Assembly: GCF_027359395.1 (NCBI RefSeq)
Contig: NZ_CP114778.1
Span: forward strand, 372,001 to 436,000
DNA: 64,000 nt
From: Prochlorococcus marinus str. MIT 1013
GTDB taxonomy: Bacteria; Cyanobacteriota; Cyanobacteriia; PCC-6307; Cyanobiaceae
Direction of reading: 5' to 3'
The notes under the pieces were generated by a model, which was given only the letters and a program-made list of their open reading frames with translations, was not told the DNA's origin and did no database searches. Numbering within the stretch: position 1 is the stretch's first letter; every line of letters begins with the position of its first letter. Positions 1 to 10,603 of this stretch are shown in pieces. The position numbers were made by a program, and so were the translations under genes.

Positions 1-51
1 GTGACAAGTTCCACAATCTTCAGAACTAAATTTAATTAGAGAACAGGACAT
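1..51 (-). CDS. Thioredoxin-like protein, 5' fragment
   Basis: An ATG on the minus strand opens a frame that runs off the left edge of the window; 17 codons are visible. They read MSCSLIKFSSEDCGTCH, and the CGTC pair preceded by a short beta-strand-like stretch fits the redox-active CxxC of a thioredoxin-fold protein. If so, it would act as a cytosolic disulfide reductase or thiol carrier. It lies downstream of the methyltransferase-like gene on the same strand, about 50 bp away, so the two may be co-transcribed. Only the start is visible; family membership is inferred from the motif. Confidence 0.6.
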   Translation of the reverse strand, partial: MSCSLIKFSSEDCGTCH

Positions 52-103
52 AAAAAATTTTATTGTGCACTAATACTAAATATAACTATTAATAAATACT
101 AGT

Positions 104-754
104 TCAGTAATTAGACTTATTGTTTCTTGCAATAACGGAAAAAAAAGGATCACTCTCTACGGAGTAAAATCCAAAAAGCTTTTTATCATGAGTTTTTTCA
201 TTGTAAATTCTTTCAATCCTCCATCCATTAGCACTAAGTACATTATTCACATATTCAATTCTATTTTTCTCTGACGAATAAGTCCAGATGTTCGGAGCTT
301 TAGTCCAGAATGCTCGATTAGTAAAAGAAATAATCAATAATGAATCAGATTTGATAATCCTTGATAGTTCTAATGAAACTTTTTCTGGATATTGAAGATA
401 TTGCCATCCAGCAACAATTAATCCAACATCAACAGAAGAATCCTCTATTGGCATATTCTGCTTGATATTTAAATTTTGGACCCAGAAACTATCAAGCCTT
501 TTATTTGAACTTAATTCAGATTCATTCATTCCATGACCAATAACTTTTTTATATCTAATATTCGAAGGTAAATGGCTTACCCAACTACTCATTAAATCTA
601 GAATTACGTAATGATTAAGTAAATACTCTGCATATAACTTAGTAAGGCGGGTTCTGAATGAATAGCTTAGGTGGTGAACATATCTAGGCTGTTGATAGAA
701 GATATGATCGTCAGCAATATCTATTTTTTCTCTATCGTAAATTGAAAGTTTCAT
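104..754 (-). CDS. SAM-dependent methyltransferase-like protein
   Basis: This 216-residue protein has the layout of a class I methyltransferase: a hydrophobic strand followed by DLMSSWVSHLP near residues 53-63 (the SAM-binding strand/turn), a second conserved block with SSVDVGLIVAGWQYL near 106-120, and LSRIIKSDSLLIISFTNR near 130-147. The canonical GxGxG loop is replaced by LMSSW, as in a cyanobacterial family often annotated as methyltransferase type 11. The substrate cannot be read from the sequence. It precedes the thioredoxin-like gene on the minus strand. Confidence is good for the fold and low for activity. Confidence 0.6.
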   Translation of the reverse strand: MKLSIYDREKIDIADDHIFYQQPRYVHHLSYSFRTRLTKLYAEYLLNHYVILDLMSSWVSHLPSNIRYKKVIGHGMNESELSSNKRLDSFWVQNLNIKQNMPIEDSSVDVGLIVAGWQYLQYPEKVSLELSRIIKSDSLLIISFTNRAFWTKAPNIWTYSSEKNRIEYVNNVLSANGWRIERIYNEKTHDKKLFGFYSVESDPFFSVIARNNKSNY

Positions 755-926
755 TTTAATTAAATTTTTATAAATTCTAGTTGATTTTTTCAGTTATTGG
801 AGAATATTTTCAGCTATATAAATCCTTGGTATTTGCTATATCGATTGTTATCAATTATGTAATAATTTTATATAGCTAACTATATAAAAAAGTAAAGTTA
901 AAAAGTAAGTTACTATGGTTTAATTA

Positions 927-1535
927 TTATTCGATTTCATCCGATAAAGATTGAGAATTAATACTAGAATCTCTTAACTCATATTTATTATTTGTTGGAA
1001 TGAATACTAACAAACTGCTAGTTAATAGAAATAGAATAAGAGCATAAATGAAATTAAAATTTTTCTTAGAATTAGAAATATTAGTAAGAATATATCTCTT
1101 GCTAAAGGGTTTTTCTTGCTTGATATCCCATTTAATATTAAATCTAGGATCAAATCTTAAAAGATCTAGACATCTTGTTAGATCGGACAATTCAGAGTCG
1201 TCTAAAATAATTTCTAAAGGCTTAACTCCTTCCTTTGTACTATTTAGTAATAATTTATGACTAATACCGAAAGGCGATAGCTTAACAATTTTTTTATTAG
1301 ATATAAATGTTTTACGTATTCCGGAGATATACGATCTTGAATATTGAAGAATTACTTGCATCAAATTATCAAGATGATCTTTCTCTCCCTCCAATACAGG
1401 TGAGCCAATAATTTTCAATGTCCATGAAGATAAAATACCGATAGTATCTTCAGAGTCTCCATTTGATACATCTGGCATTCCCGATATCTCTAGGGAAGAT
1501 GAGTTTTGATCAAATCTATAAGATAAATTAATCAT
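927..1535 (-). CDS. DUF4335-like cyanobacterial protein
   Basis: A 202-residue protein with one predicted membrane segment near the C-terminus (about residues 160-180, IYALILFLLTSSLLVFI) and a soluble N-terminal domain containing GILSSWTLKIIGSPVLEG. This arrangement resembles DUF4335, a cyanobacterium-restricted family of unknown function usually encoded next to DUF3038, which is exactly the neighbour here. The gene starts 8 bp after the end of the DUF3038 gene on the same strand, so they are very likely co-translated and may form a membrane-associated pair. No biochemical role can be assigned. Confidence 0.6.
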   Translation of the reverse strand: MINLSYRFDQNSSSLEISGMPDVSNGDSEDTIGILSSWTLKIIGSPVLEGEKDHLDNLMQVILQYSRSYISGIRKTFISNKKIVKLSPFGISHKLLLNSTKEGVKPLEIILDDSELSDLTRCLDLLRFDPRFNIKWDIKQEKPFSKRYILTNISNSKKNFNFIYALILFLLTSSLLVFIPTNNKYELRDSSINSQSLSDEIE

Positions 1536-1543
1536 TTTTTATT

Positions 1544-2140
1544 CTATAATTGATGATACAAAGAAGCTTTTAATCTATTAGCTCCTCCTTTTCCACAGGA
1601 GAGAGAGAGAATAACTAATAAATTTCTAAAAAAGTCATTATTTTCATTGCTTAATAAGGATGCAATATAACTACGTTGAATATTCATCCGTTCGCGAATA
1701 AGTGACTTAAGACGATTAGTAAATAATGACCATCGCTCTTCATTAAGAGACTTAGATTCTTTTGAGGAAAGTAATTGCCTAATAAGGGGGTAGAGATTTT
1801 CTGCCATAGTAGAAATAAGTTTAACAAGAGAATTAATCTGATCAGATGACATAGATGAAAATGAATATGTATTCCTTAAAGGGTTAGAACATCTCAATTT
1901 CCAAAATTTAACTCTATTAGAAAAATCATCAGACAAGCCAATATCCTTGGCTTTCAATAATAGGGAATCGTTAGCATTGATTTGTAGGGTTTCAATAACT
2001 AGAATCAAAAAATCAAGTTTTCTTGGAGTATCATTTGCGATGGCGGAATTAACAAAAGTCTTGTCAACAGTAGTGTCATGATATTTTGAGCCATTATTGA
2101 CGTATGCATTATGCGTAGTAACTAAATTTGATTTATTCAT
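1544..2140 (-). CDS. DUF3038-like cyanobacterial protein
   Basis: A 198-residue, largely helical soluble protein. RKLDFLILVIETLQINAND (about residues 41-59) and RMNIQRSYIASLLS (about 152-165) resemble DUF3038, a cyanobacterial family of unknown function. It is the first gene of a two-gene minus-strand unit with the DUF4335-like gene 8 bp downstream, and it diverges from apt, whose start lies about 80 bp away. That gap probably carries both promoters. The pairing supports the family call but says nothing about mechanism. Confidence 0.6.
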   Translation of the reverse strand: MNKSNLVTTHNAYVNNGSKYHDTTVDKTFVNSAIANDTPRKLDFLILVIETLQINANDSLLLKAKDIGLSDDFSNRVKFWKLRCSNPLRNTYSFSSMSSDQINSLVKLISTMAENLYPLIRQLLSSKESKSLNEERWSLFTNRLKSLIRERMNIQRSYIASLLSNENNDFFRNLLVILSLSCGKGGANRLKASLYHQL

Positions 2141-2221
2141 ACTTTAAATAATGACAGGAGTTGGTAGATTAGCTAGGTTTATTGTTAGTTTTATAAAACC
2201 GCACACCAATATTGGTAAAGA

Positions 2222-2740
2222 ATGGAAAACTTAAAAAAATATATAAATGAAATAAATGATTTTCCAAAAGAAGGAATAGTCTTCAAAGACATTAACCCCA
2301 TATATAAAAAGCCGAAGATATGGAATGAATTAATGTTACCTCTACAAAAGCTAATTTCTACTACGAATCCAGATTATATAGCTGGCATAGAATCCAGAGG
2401 ATTTATTTCTGCATCAGCGTTAGCATTTAAATATGAGGTTGGTTTTATTCCTATTAGAAAACCTAATAAATTACCAGGAAAAGTAATCGGTCTTAATTAT
2501 AAGCTTGAGTATGGTGAAGACAGATTAGAAATCCAGCAGAATTCATTTGAAAAAGATAGCAAAATCATTGTTATAGATGATTTGCTAGCGACAGGAGGAA
2601 CCGCTGCTTGTGCAGGCAAGTTAATCAGAGAAGCAGGAGGTAATTTAATAGGATACGCTTTTCTTGTAGAGCTTACCGAACTCAAAGGGAGAAAGAATTT
2701 AGATACTAATTTGTTTGTAGAAAGTTTAATCCAGTATTAA
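2222..2740 (+). CDS. apt: Adenine phosphoribosyltransferase
   Basis: Salvages adenine by transferring it to PRPP to give AMP and pyrophosphate in the cytosol. The 172-residue length is typical. The N-terminal ending in FPKEGIVFKDINP (residues 14-26), the GIESRGF flexible-loop motif (55-61) and the PRPP-binding loop IIVIDDLLATGGTA (115-128) are all present. The start ATG at 2222 places the conserved N-terminus correctly. The gene overlaps the 3' end of the convergent DUF2949-like gene by 4 bp. Nothing looks missing. Confidence 0.95.
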   Translation: MENLKKYINEINDFPKEGIVFKDINPIYKKPKIWNELMLPLQKLISTTNPDYIAGIESRGFISASALAFKYEVGFIPIRKPNKLPGKVIGLNYKLEYGEDRLEIQQNSFEKDSKIIVIDDLLATGGTAACAGKLIREAGGNLIGYAFLVELTELKGRKNLDTNLFVESLIQY

Positions 2741-2946
2741 TTATCTTTTAGCCACATAAGTATTATCTTTAGTTGAGTTAAAGTTATCAACCCATAACTC
2801 CACATGACTATAGGTAATGGAGTATTTTCCAAAGAAGATCTTTTTATACCTAATTCTAATGCACTCTGACTTATGCCAAGTTTATCAATAATAAAATTAC
2901 ACAAATCCTCGGAGGGTTTATCAATAGAGCTATTAGTAGTTATCAT
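2737..2946 (-). CDS. Small DUF2949-like protein
   Basis: A 69-residue protein in which LCNFIIDKLGISQSALELG (about residues 16-34) is followed by LPIVMWSYGLITLTQLKIIL (about 44-63). This pattern matches the cyanobacterial DUF2949 family, which has no known function. It is helical and soluble. It sits 16 bp downstream of the UbiH-like gene's end on the opposite side of its stop and overlaps the apt stop by 4 bp tail to tail. Confidence 0.6.
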   Translation of the reverse strand: MITTNSSIDKPSEDLCNFIIDKLGISQSALELGIKRSSLENTPLPIVMWSYGLITLTQLKIILMWLKDN

Positions 2947-2962
2947 TTATATATAAGATTAG

Positions 2963-4075
2963 CTATAATCCATTAGTCATTATATTAATAATATGTTTTC
3001 TAAGAAAAGCAGATTTTTTTAAAATATAGAAAATAAATTTCCTTGGCAGTAAGAAGATATTAATGTTACTTCTAGAATATCTAACCAAACTATCAGTTAA
3101 GATAGATATTGATAAAACATCAACTATTCTTGAAATTGAATATATAAATGGAATAAAAGAATGATTATTTTTTAAAAATGAAATAGAAATTAATTTTGAA
3201 AGGCAATCGACATCTCTCCAACATAGATTTAATCCTTGCCCACCTACAGGATGTAATTTGTGAGCAGTTTCTCCTAAATAAATAAATTTACCTGAAAAAA
3301 AAGAATAGTTAAACACAAAATTTATTGGAAATGAACTAGGTTTGTCGACAATAGTATCTAGTTCGATACCGTATGGTAGAAGTGTTGATAAATAGTCTAA
3401 AAATAATGATTTAGATAAACTAATATTATAAGAACCTTTTAACATAGATTGACTACATATTAATTGAAATAAATCGCCACCCAGAGGTAAAACAGCAAAT
3501 GGACCTTCTGAATTTAAAATTTCAAATGCTTCATTAGACTTTACACCTCTTAATAAAACCTTTGCGGTAATACACATTTGATCATAATTAAAATTAAATG
3601 AGGGGGTTTTAAGTTTCTTTTTTGTAGTAGAATTTGATCCATCTGCGGCAACAATAAGGTCATAATTATTTGTATTAGGTATTACAGATGTAGGGATTTT
3701 ATTAATATTTTCAATTCGTGATATTACTTCTAAAATTGATAGCATTATATTTTTATGTTCTGCAATCCAACCAACTGCTAAATAATTTCGGTTTTCAATA
3801 CTTAAATCTTCAATAAGAAATTGAAACTTTTTATTTATTTCATAATCAATTACATTTAGATACTGAAATGGAATCAAATGGGAAACTAATCGAGACCATA
3901 TCCCAACTTTTTCTAATAATTTTCTAGAGGAATGTGTGATAGCGTATGTTCGATCTCTATTTATAAGTTCTTCATCCGATAATCTCTCATATAGATCAAC
4001 TCTACAACCAGCATGTGCTAATGATATTGCTGCCAAAGATCCTGTTAATCCAGAACCAATAATTGCTATATTCAT
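2963..4075 (-). CDS. UbiH/COQ6-like FAD-dependent monooxygenase
   Basis: A 370-residue flavoprotein monooxygenase of the UbiH family, whose members hydroxylate aromatic rings such as quinone precursors. The N-terminal FAD-binding dinucleotide fold is visible as IAIIGSGLTGSLAAISLAHAG (residues 3-22), the DG motif as LIVAADGSNS (about 159-168), and the GD-type FAD motif as YLGETAHKLHPVGGQGLNL (about 266-284). Cyanobacteria make plastoquinone by a different route from ubiquinone, so the substrate is uncertain. It ends just upstream of the DUF2949-like gene on the same strand. Fold call is firm; reaction is inference. Confidence 0.8.
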   Translation of the reverse strand: MNIAIIGSGLTGSLAAISLAHAGCRVDLYERLSDEELINRDRTYAITHSSRKLLEKVGIWSRLVSHLIPFQYLNVIDYEINKKFQFLIEDLSIENRNYLAVGWIAEHKNIMLSILEVISRIENINKIPTSVIPNTNNYDLIVAADGSNSTTKKKLKTPSFNFNYDQMCITAKVLLRGVKSNEAFEILNSEGPFAVLPLGGDLFQLICSQSMLKGSYNISLSKSLFLDYLSTLLPYGIELDTIVDKPSSFPINFVFNYSFFSGKFIYLGETAHKLHPVGGQGLNLCWRDVDCLSKLISISFLKNNHSFIPFIYSISRIVDVLSISILTDSLVRYSRSNINIFLLPRKFIFYILKKSAFLRKHIINIMTNGL

Positions 4076-4108
4076 AAATTATATTATATCATTTTTTACA
4101 TTTTAACT

Positions 4109-4756
4109 TTAATTTAAAATTCTCATATTTACAAATTCTTCAAATGCTGGACGAAGAAGGAATGGATAAGATCCTACCCATAAATTTATTTCTGGACACC
4201 ATGCATCGCTTATCGCTTGAATACTATCAAAATCTCTTCTATTACTAAAAACAACACAGTTAATCCTCATTCCCTTAGTGAGTATATTGAACTTATTTTG
4301 CAAAGGAAAACTAATATTACCTACAAAACCGTCCTCATCTTCTATATCTAAAACGACCCAAGTTCTTTTTTTCTCCAATACCTCTAACCTTCCATCTTTA
4401 TTAGCTTGTTCCTGTTGTTTTTCTATCCTATCTTCTACATAAACATCAGAAATATATCCATCAACTAGTGCTGAAAAAGAGAAACTTTTAAACTTTGAAT
4501 TTTTTCTGCTAGCTTCAAGTATTGGCCCCCATAATATATATAAAAGGAAAACTACTCCTAAAACCAACCATAATGAGTAAAATTGACTTGTTACTTGACT
4601 TTGACTAATTAATAGCGTAATTACACCTCCAATTGCTGAGATCATAATCCGTTGAAAAATTTTCTGAGGATTTCCCAAGGCTGAATTAAATTGCTTCCCT
4701 GTTGCTACTGAAGGGATCAACTTATTTATCTCATTTTGCTTAATAGGAAATAACAT
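4109..4756 (-). CDS. Conserved cyanobacterial membrane protein
   Basis: A 215-residue protein with two closely spaced hydrophobic segments (about residues 35-51 and 61-79), then a soluble domain of mixed charge with RTWVVLDIEDEDGFVGNISF and a C-terminal LWVGSYPFLLRPAFEEFV. Related cyanobacterial proteins carry a phosphate-transporter-permease label that the sequence does not support. It lies between dapB (13 bp away) and the monooxygenase on the minus strand and could be co-transcribed with dapB. Function unknown. Confidence 0.6.
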   Translation of the reverse strand: MLFPIKQNEINKLIPSVATGKQFNSALGNPQKIFQRIMISAIGGVITLLISQSQVTSQFYSLWLVLGVVFLLYILWGPILEASRKNSKFKSFSFSALVDGYISDVYVEDRIEKQQEQANKDGRLEVLEKKRTWVVLDIEDEDGFVGNISFPLQNKFNILTKGMRINCVVFSNRRDFDSIQAISDAWCPEINLWVGSYPFLLRPAFEEFVNMRILN

Positions 4757-4768
4757 ATGTATTAATAA

Positions 4769-5617
4769 TTATAGGATTTTTTCTAGTCCATAAATCAATT
4801 TATTGAATGATCTGATTTTTTTAACAACTAATAGCACTCCAGGCATATAAGCAGAACGATCAATAGTGTTGTGAGCTAACTCATAAGTCTCTCCATTAGA
4901 ACCAAACATGACTTGTTGATGAGCAACAAGACCGGGTAATCTTACAGAATGAAGTCTCAAGCCGCTAGGACGAGATCCACCTCGAGAACCATCGATAGAT
5001 TCTTCTTCTTTTACTAAGGGTTTGTTAAAAGATGTACGTTGCTCCTCAATCAATTCAGCTGTTTTAATGCATGTTCCACTTGGAGCATCAGCTTTTTTGT
5101 TGTGATGCATTTCTGTCAATTCAGCGAACTCATAAAAACGAGCCGCCGCTGCGGCAGCTTGCTGCAGCAAAACCATACCTACTGAAAAGTTAGGAATAAT
5201 AGCCGAACCAAGAGAAGCCTTTTCTGCAAATATTGAAAGATCATCTAATTGATCTGTTGTTATTCCTGTAGTACCAATTACTGGATGAACACCATACGCA
5301 ATTGATGTACGGGTGTGTTTATAAGCAACTTTAGGATGCGTGAAATCAACTAGAACAGCTCCTTTATTTGAACCATCTTTAGGAACATTCTGACTTGCAG
5401 CACACAAAGAACCTTCAAAATCGCTTGAAAGGAATACATCAAGTGGGTCTAAACCTATTAATGGTCCTACGTCTTGACCTTCTTTATCTTTTTGGTTATC
5501 AATTGCGCCAACAAGTTGAAAATCTTTGGATGAAATAATTGCTTTAATAACCTCAGATCCCATTCGACCTAAAGCTCCTGCAACTAAAACTGGTATTGAT
5601 TGATTAGCAGAACTCAT
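4769..5617 (-). CDS. dapB: 4-hydroxy-tetrahydrodipicolinate reductase
   Basis: Catalyses the NAD(P)H-dependent second committed step of lysine and diaminopimelate synthesis in the cytosol. IPVLVAGALGRMGSEVI near the N-terminus is the nucleotide-binding motif (GxxGxxG), HPVIGTTG and PNFSVGMVLL are family hallmarks, ELTEMHHNKKADAPSGT is the catalytic/substrate block (E-x-H-H-x-x-K-x-D-x-P-S-G-T), and RLPGLVAHQQV follows. An in-frame ATG further upstream (5665) would add 16 residues not needed by the fold, so the start at 5617 is preferred, giving 282 residues. It diverges from chlH across a short intergenic region. Confidence 0.93.
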   Translation of the reverse strand: MSSANQSIPVLVAGALGRMGSEVIKAIISSKDFQLVGAIDNQKDKEGQDVGPLIGLDPLDVFLSSDFEGSLCAASQNVPKDGSNKGAVLVDFTHPKVAYKHTRTSIAYGVHPVIGTTGITTDQLDDLSIFAEKASLGSAIIPNFSVGMVLLQQAAAAAARFYEFAELTEMHHNKKADAPSGTCIKTAELIEEQRTSFNKPLVKEEESIDGSRGGSRPSGLRLHSVRLPGLVAHQQVMFGSNGETYELAHNTIDRSAYMPGVLLVVKKIRSFNKLIYGLEKIL

Positions 5618-5730
5618 TGAATTTCTTTTTTTATAATCATATTTGATATCCCTTGTAACAGGCATTAACTAAATAACACACTAAAGGACCACTGAACACT
5701 AGGCTTGGTCGAATTCCGATAGAAGAAAAG

Positions 5731-8700
5731 ATGTTTACACAGGTTCGCTCAGCCAATCGCAGAGTTTCACCTGTTGAGAATCACAGCCATAAAGCAGTGA
5801 TGAAAGCTGTTTATGTGGTTCTTGAGCCTCAATATCAAAATGCTCTTACTCAAGCTGCAAACTCTTTAAATTCACAAAATGGTCCTATTGGAATTGAACT
5901 TAATGGATATTTAATTGAGGAACTTAGAGATACAACTAATTATGAAAGCTTTAAAAAAGATATAGAAAAAGCTGATTTATTTGTAGCTTCACTGATTTTT
6001 ATTGAAGATTTGGCGCAAAAAGTTGTTGAAGCAGTCGAACCTCATAAGGAAAAGCTTAAAGCGGCGGTGGTTTTTCCATCAATGCCTGAAGTGATGCGAT
6101 TGAACAAATTGGGAACTTTTTCTATGGCCCAGTTAGGTCAAAGCAAAAGCATAATTGGCGATTTTATGAAGAAGAGGAAAGAAGCTGGCGGAGCTGGCTT
6201 TCAAGATTCAATGTTGAAACTTCTAAATACTCTTCCTTCAATTCTTAAATATCTTCCAGTAGACAAGGCACAAGACGCTCGAAGTTTTATGCTTAGTTTT
6301 CAGTATTGGTTAGGCGGTACTCCTGATAATCTAAGAAACTTCCTACTAATGCTTGGAGATAAATATGTATTTCCAGAACTTAATCTAGAAAAAGAAAAAG
6401 TTGAAATTGCAGAGCCTGAAGTTTTCCCTGATTTAGGAATTTGGCACCCTTTAGCGCCAAATATGTTTGAAGATAAAAAAGAATATCTCAATTGGACATC
6501 TTCTAGAGATGACCTATCAAATAAGGCTAAAGAAGGTCCAGTAATTGGTCTTGTACTCCAAAGAAGTCATATTGTTACTGGAGATGATGCACACTACGTT
6601 GCAGTAATTCAAGAACTGGAATATAGGGGAGCAACAGTCATACCCATTTTTTGTGGTGGATTAGATTTTTCTAAGCCAGTTAATGAGTTTTATTACGATC
6701 CAATCAACACTGACACACCAATTGTGGACGGAGTTGTATCTCTTACAGGTTTTGCACTTGTAGGAGGCCCTGCAAGGCAAGATCATCCAAAAGCAGTCGA
6801 GGCTTTAAAAAAGCTTAATCGACCTTACATGGTTGCTCTGCCACTTGTTTTCCAAACTACACAAGAATGGGAAGGCAGTGATCTAGGTCTTCATCCAGTT
6901 CAAGTTGCACTTCAGATTGCAATTCCTGAATTAGATGGTGCTATTGAGCCAATAGTTTTATCTGGTCGAGACGATGCCACTGGCAAAGCTCATACACTTC
7001 AAGACAGAGTAGATGCAATAGCTGAGAGGGCTATTAGATGGTCATCACTAAGAATTAAAAAACGTGACCAGAAGAAATTAGCTATCACTGTATTTAGTTT
7101 TCCGCCTGACAAAGGAAATGTTGGAACAGCTGCTTACTTAGACGTTTTTGGCTCTATTTATAGAGTTTTAGAAGAAATGAAGCAAAAAGGTTATGACATA
7201 AAAGATTTACCTAAGAATCCAAAAGCATTGATGGAAACATTAATAAATGATCCTGAGGCTTTACAAGGTTCTCCTGAACTATCCATAGCTCATCGAATGA
7301 CTGTCAATGAATATGAAAAATTAACTCCATATTCTGAGAGGCTTGAAGAGAATTGGGGAAAACCACCGGGAAACTTAAATAGTGATGGACAAAATCTTCT
7401 TATATATGGAAAAGAATTTGGGAATGTATTTGTTGGAGTACAACCAACTTTTGGATATGAAGGTGATCCAATGAGATTGCTTTACTCCAGAAGTGCTAGT
7501 CCTCATCATGGTTTTGCCGCTTATTACACTTATTTAGAAAAAGTTTGGAAGGCAGATGCTGTTCTTCATTTTGGAACCCACGGATCTCTTGAATTCATGC
7601 CTGGAAAACAAATGGGTATGAGTGAGACTTGTTATCCCGATTCTTTAATTGGAGGTTTACCTAATCTTTATTACTACGCAGCAAATAATCCTTCGGAAGC
7701 GACAATCGCCAAAAGAAGAGGTTATGCCTCAACAATTAGCTATTTAACTCCCCCAGCTGAAAATGCAGGACTATATAAAGGTCTCAAAGAACTTGGAGAA
7801 TTAGTTGGTTCTTATCAACAATTACGTGAAAGTGGAAGAGGAATTCAAATTGTTAACGCAATAGTTGAAACATCAAAGAAATGTAATCTTGATGAAGATG
7901 TAAAACTTCCTGAAAAAGATGCCTCCGAATTAGAAATAGAAGAAAGAGATTTGGTCGTCGGAAATGTTTATAAACAATTAATGGAAATTGAAAGTCGATT
8001 ATTACCTTGCGGATTGCACACTATTGGAAAACCAGCTACTGCTGAAGAAGCTATTGCAACTTTGGTAAGTATCGCATCCATAGAAAGAGAGAATGATGGA
8101 ATCAGATCATTACCAGGTTTATTAGCTGAATCAAAAGGAAAAACAATCGAAGAAGTTTATGAAGGTAATAACAAGGGTAAATTAGAAGATGTTGAACTTA
8201 ATAAGTTAATTACAGAGACATCAAGAGACGCTGTTGGCTCAATGGTTAAGTCTCTAACAGGAAGGGATGGGAGAGTAAATATGAAGAAGAATATTTGGAC
8301 ACTAATTGTTGAGTTCTTAAGAGGTATCGGCTTCTCAATCCCATCACCATGGCAAGCATCGGCTAAGAAAGCAGGTTTTGAGAATGTAAATACAAGTTCA
8401 CTAGATAAATTGTTTGATTATTTGAGATTTTGCTTAGAGCAGATATGTGCAGATAAAGAAATGGAAAGCCTTTTAAAAGCTCTAGACGGTGATTATGTTA
8501 TTCCTGGCCCAGGAGGAGATCCTATAAGGAACCCTGGAGTATTACCAAGTGGCAAAAACATTCATGCCTTAGATCCACAATCGATACCAACAATAGCGGC
8601 TGTGGCATCAGCTAAAGGTGTAGTTGACAAACTTATTGAAAGACAAAAAGAGGAGCAAGGAACATGGCCTGAAACTATTGCTTGCGTACTTTGGGGTACA

Positions 8701-9744
8701 GACAATATAAAAACGTATGGAGAATCACTTGCTCAAATCCTTTGGTTTGTAGGTGTAAAACCAAAGCCAGACTCTGTTGGAAGAGTAAATAAATTAGAGC
8801 TCCTATCACTTGAAGAATTAGGAAGACCAAGAATTGATGTGGTAGTGAACTGTTCTGGTGTATTTAGAGATTTGTTTATTAATCAAATGGCATTGATTGA
8901 TCAAGCGGTAAAGATGGCTGCGGAAGCAGATGAACCACTTGATCAAAATTTCGTAAGAAAACATGCTCTCGAACAGGCAGAAAAGGAAGGGAAAAGTATT
9001 AGGGAATCTGCAAGCAGAGTTTTCTCAAATGCAAGCGGAAGTTATAGCTCGAATGTCAATTTGGCAGTCGAAAATTCAACATGGGAAGAAGAAAATGAGT
9101 TACAAGAAATGTACCTTTCAAGGAAAACTTATGCTTTCAACGCTGATAATCCAGGAGAAATGAATCAAAACAGAGATGTATTTGAATCAGTCATGAAAAC
9201 AGCTGACGTTACATTTCAAAACCTTGATTCATCAGAAATATCCTTAACAGATGTAAGTCATTATTTTGATTCTGATCCGACAAATTTAATTAAAAACCTT
9301 AGAGATGATGGTAAAGCTCCAAGTAGTTATATAGCAGACACAACTACAGCCAATGCTCAGGTCAGATCATTAAGTGAAACTATTAGATTGGATTCTAGAA
9401 CAAAATTACTTAACCCAAAATGGTACGAAGGAATGCTCAAGTCTGGTTATGAGGGCGTAAGAGAGGTATCTAATAGACTTAACTACACGTTAGGATGGAG
9501 TGCAACTAGTGGACAAGTTGATAATTTTGTATATGAAGAATCTAATGAAACTTTTATAAATGATCCAGAGATGAGAAAAAGATTAATGGAATTGAATCCT
9601 CATAGTTTTAGAAGAATAGTTGGTACATTATTGGAAGTTAATGGGAGAGGATATTGGGAAACATCCGATGAAAACATTGAGCAATTAAAAGAACTTTATC
9701 AAGAAGTAGAAGATAGAATTGAAGGAGTTAATACAGAAGATTAG
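5731..9744 (+). CDS. chlH: Magnesium chelatase subunit H
   Basis: The porphyrin-binding subunit of magnesium chelatase. With ChlI and ChlD it inserts Mg2+ into protoporphyrin IX at the expense of ATP, the branch point to (divinyl) chlorophyll. The 1337-residue length equals the family norm. The N-terminal region (residues about 25-190) matches the ChlH N-terminal domain, and the long CobN/Mg-chelatase domain contains [19 protein letters not shown] (about residues 611-629), the characteristic active-site loop. It is intact. It diverges from dapB; the convergent folP ends 7 bp after its stop. Confidence 0.97.
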   Translation: MFTQVRSANRRVSPVENHSHKAVMKAVYVVLEPQYQNALTQAANSLNSQNGPIGIELNGYLIEELRDTTNYESFKKDIEKADLFVASLIFIEDLAQKVVEAVEPHKEKLKAAVVFPSMPEVMRLNKLGTFSMAQLGQSKSIIGDFMKKRKEAGGAGFQDSMLKLLNTLPSILKYLPVDKAQDARSFMLSFQYWLGGTPDNLRNFLLMLGDKYVFPELNLEKEKVEIAEPEVFPDLGIWHPLAPNMFEDKKEYLNWTSSRDDLSNKAKEGPVIGLVLQRSHIVTGDDAHYVAVIQELEYRGATVIPIFCGGLDFSKPVNEFYYDPINTDTPIVDGVVSLTGFALVGGPARQDHPKAVEALKKLNRPYMVALPLVFQTTQEWEGSDLGLHPVQVALQIAIPELDGAIEPIVLSGRDDATGKAHTLQDRVDAIAERAIRWSSLRIKKRDQKKLAITVFSFPPDKGNVGTAAYLDVFGSIYRVLEEMKQKGYDIKDLPKNPKALMETLINDPEALQGSPELSIAHRMTVNEYEKLTPYSERLEENWGKPPGNLNSDGQNLLIYGKEFGNVFVGVQPTFGYEGDPMRLLYSRSASPHHGFAAYYTYLEKVWKADAVLHFGTHGSLEFMPGKQMGMSETCYPDSLIGGLPNLYYYAANNPSEATIAKRRGYASTISYLTPPAENAGLYKGLKELGELVGSYQQLRESGRGIQIVNAIVETSKKCNLDEDVKLPEKDASELEIEERDLVVGNVYKQLMEIESRLLPCGLHTIGKPATAEEAIATLVSIASIERENDGIRSLPGLLAESKGKTIEEVYEGNNKGKLEDVELNKLITETSRDAVGSMVKSLTGRDGRVNMKKNIWTLIVEFLRGIGFSIPSPWQASAKKAGFENVNTSSLDKLFDYLRFCLEQICADKEMESLLKALDGDYVIPGPGGDPIRNPGVLPSGKNIHALDPQSIPTIAAVASAKGVVDKLIERQKEEQGTWPETIACVLWGTDNIKTYGESLAQILWFVGVKPKPDSVGRVNKLELLSLEELGRPRIDVVVNCSGVFRDLFINQMALIDQAVKMAAEADEPLDQNFVRKHALEQAEKEGKSIRESASRVFSNASGSYSSNVNLAVENSTWEEENELQEMYLSRKTYAFNADNPGEMNQNRDVFESVMKTADVTFQNLDSSEISLTDVSHYFDSDPTNLIKNLRDDGKAPSSYIADTTTANAQVRSLSETIRLDSRTKLLNPKWYEGMLKSGYEGVREVSNRLNYTLGWSATSGQVDNFVYEESNETFINDPEMRKRLMELNPHSFRRIVGTLLEVNGRGYWETSDENIEQLKELYQEVEDRIEGVNTED

Positions 9745-9751
9745 TTAAATA

Positions 9752-10603
9752 TTAAATAATTGATTTTGTCATTATTATAACCTGTGAAATTTGTTTAACA
9801 TCATGAACTCGTAAAATATCAACTCCAGCAATCACACATCTAGAAACCACCGCTGATGTTCCAAATATTCTTTTTGAAGGGTCAGGTTCATTTATAACTG
9901 ACCCAATAAATCTTTTTCTAGAAGCTCCTATTAAAACTGGATAATTCATAGAAACAAATTGCTCTATATTTTTCAGCAAAATTAAGTTTTGATCGACATT
10001 CTTTGCAAAACCTATTCCAGGATCAATTATAATTTGTTCATTTTTAACACCTTTAGATAATGCTAAATCTATTTGATTTGATAATTCATTTTTTACATCT
10101 TTGACAACGTTTGTATATTTAGCTAATGAGTCCATTGTCATACTATTTCCACGACTATGCGTCAAAATATATGGACAACCTTTATCAGCAATAACACTTA
10201 AGATTTCAGGATCATGACGACCACCACTAATATCATTAATCCAGTCTGCACCAACATTTAATACTTTCTCAGCAACAGAATGATGAAATGTGTCTACAGA
10301 AATTGGAATCTCGGGGTGTAATAATTTTAATTCTCTTATTAAAGGAACCAATCTATTAATTTCAATTTCTGTTCCAACCTCAGATGCGCCAGGTCGGGTG
10401 CTCTGTGCACCAATATCTAAAATATGTGCTCCATGTTTAATGCATAATGATGAATGATTAATTGCAGATGGTAAGTCAATATAAATTCCTCCATCACTAA
10501 ATGAATCTTCCGTGATGTTTACTATTGCCATTAAATGGGTTTCTCTTTCCCAATGTTCTGGTAGATAATTACTATATTGTTTCGTAGTTAGCAATTCTCG
10601 CAA
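9752..10603 (-). CDS. folP: Dihydropteroate synthase
   Basis: Condenses 6-hydroxymethyl-dihydropterin pyrophosphate with p-aminobenzoate in folate synthesis. The 283-residue TIM-barrel protein shows [15 protein letters not shown] (residues 25-39), [11 protein letters not shown] (about 63-73), [18 protein letters not shown] and DPGIGFAKN, all family signatures; GASRKRFIG near the C-terminus binds the pterin phosphate. Its 5' end overlaps the 3' end of tpiA by 32 bp, so it is translated within the tpiA message and is probably translationally coupled. A later start at residue 25 would remove the overlap but would start inside a conserved strand. Confidence 0.93.
   Translation of the reverse strand: MRELLTTKQYSNYLPEHWERETHLMAIVNITEDSFSDGGIYIDLPSAINHSSLCIKHGAHILDIGAQSTRPGASEVGTEIEINRLVPLIRELKLLHPEIPISVDTFHHSVAEKVLNVGADWINDISGGRHDPEILSVIADKGCPYILTHSRGNSMTMDSLAKYTNVVKDVKNELSNQIDLALSKGVKNEQIIIDPGIGFAKNVDQNLILLKNIEQFVSMNYPVLIGASRKRFIGSVINEPDPSKRIFGTSAVVSRCVIAGVDILRVHDVKQISQVIIMTKSII

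Noticed and set aside
1048-1260. 70-codon plus-strand ORF inside the DUF4335 gene
   Set aside because: It lies entirely within the opposite-strand gene and has no independent support.
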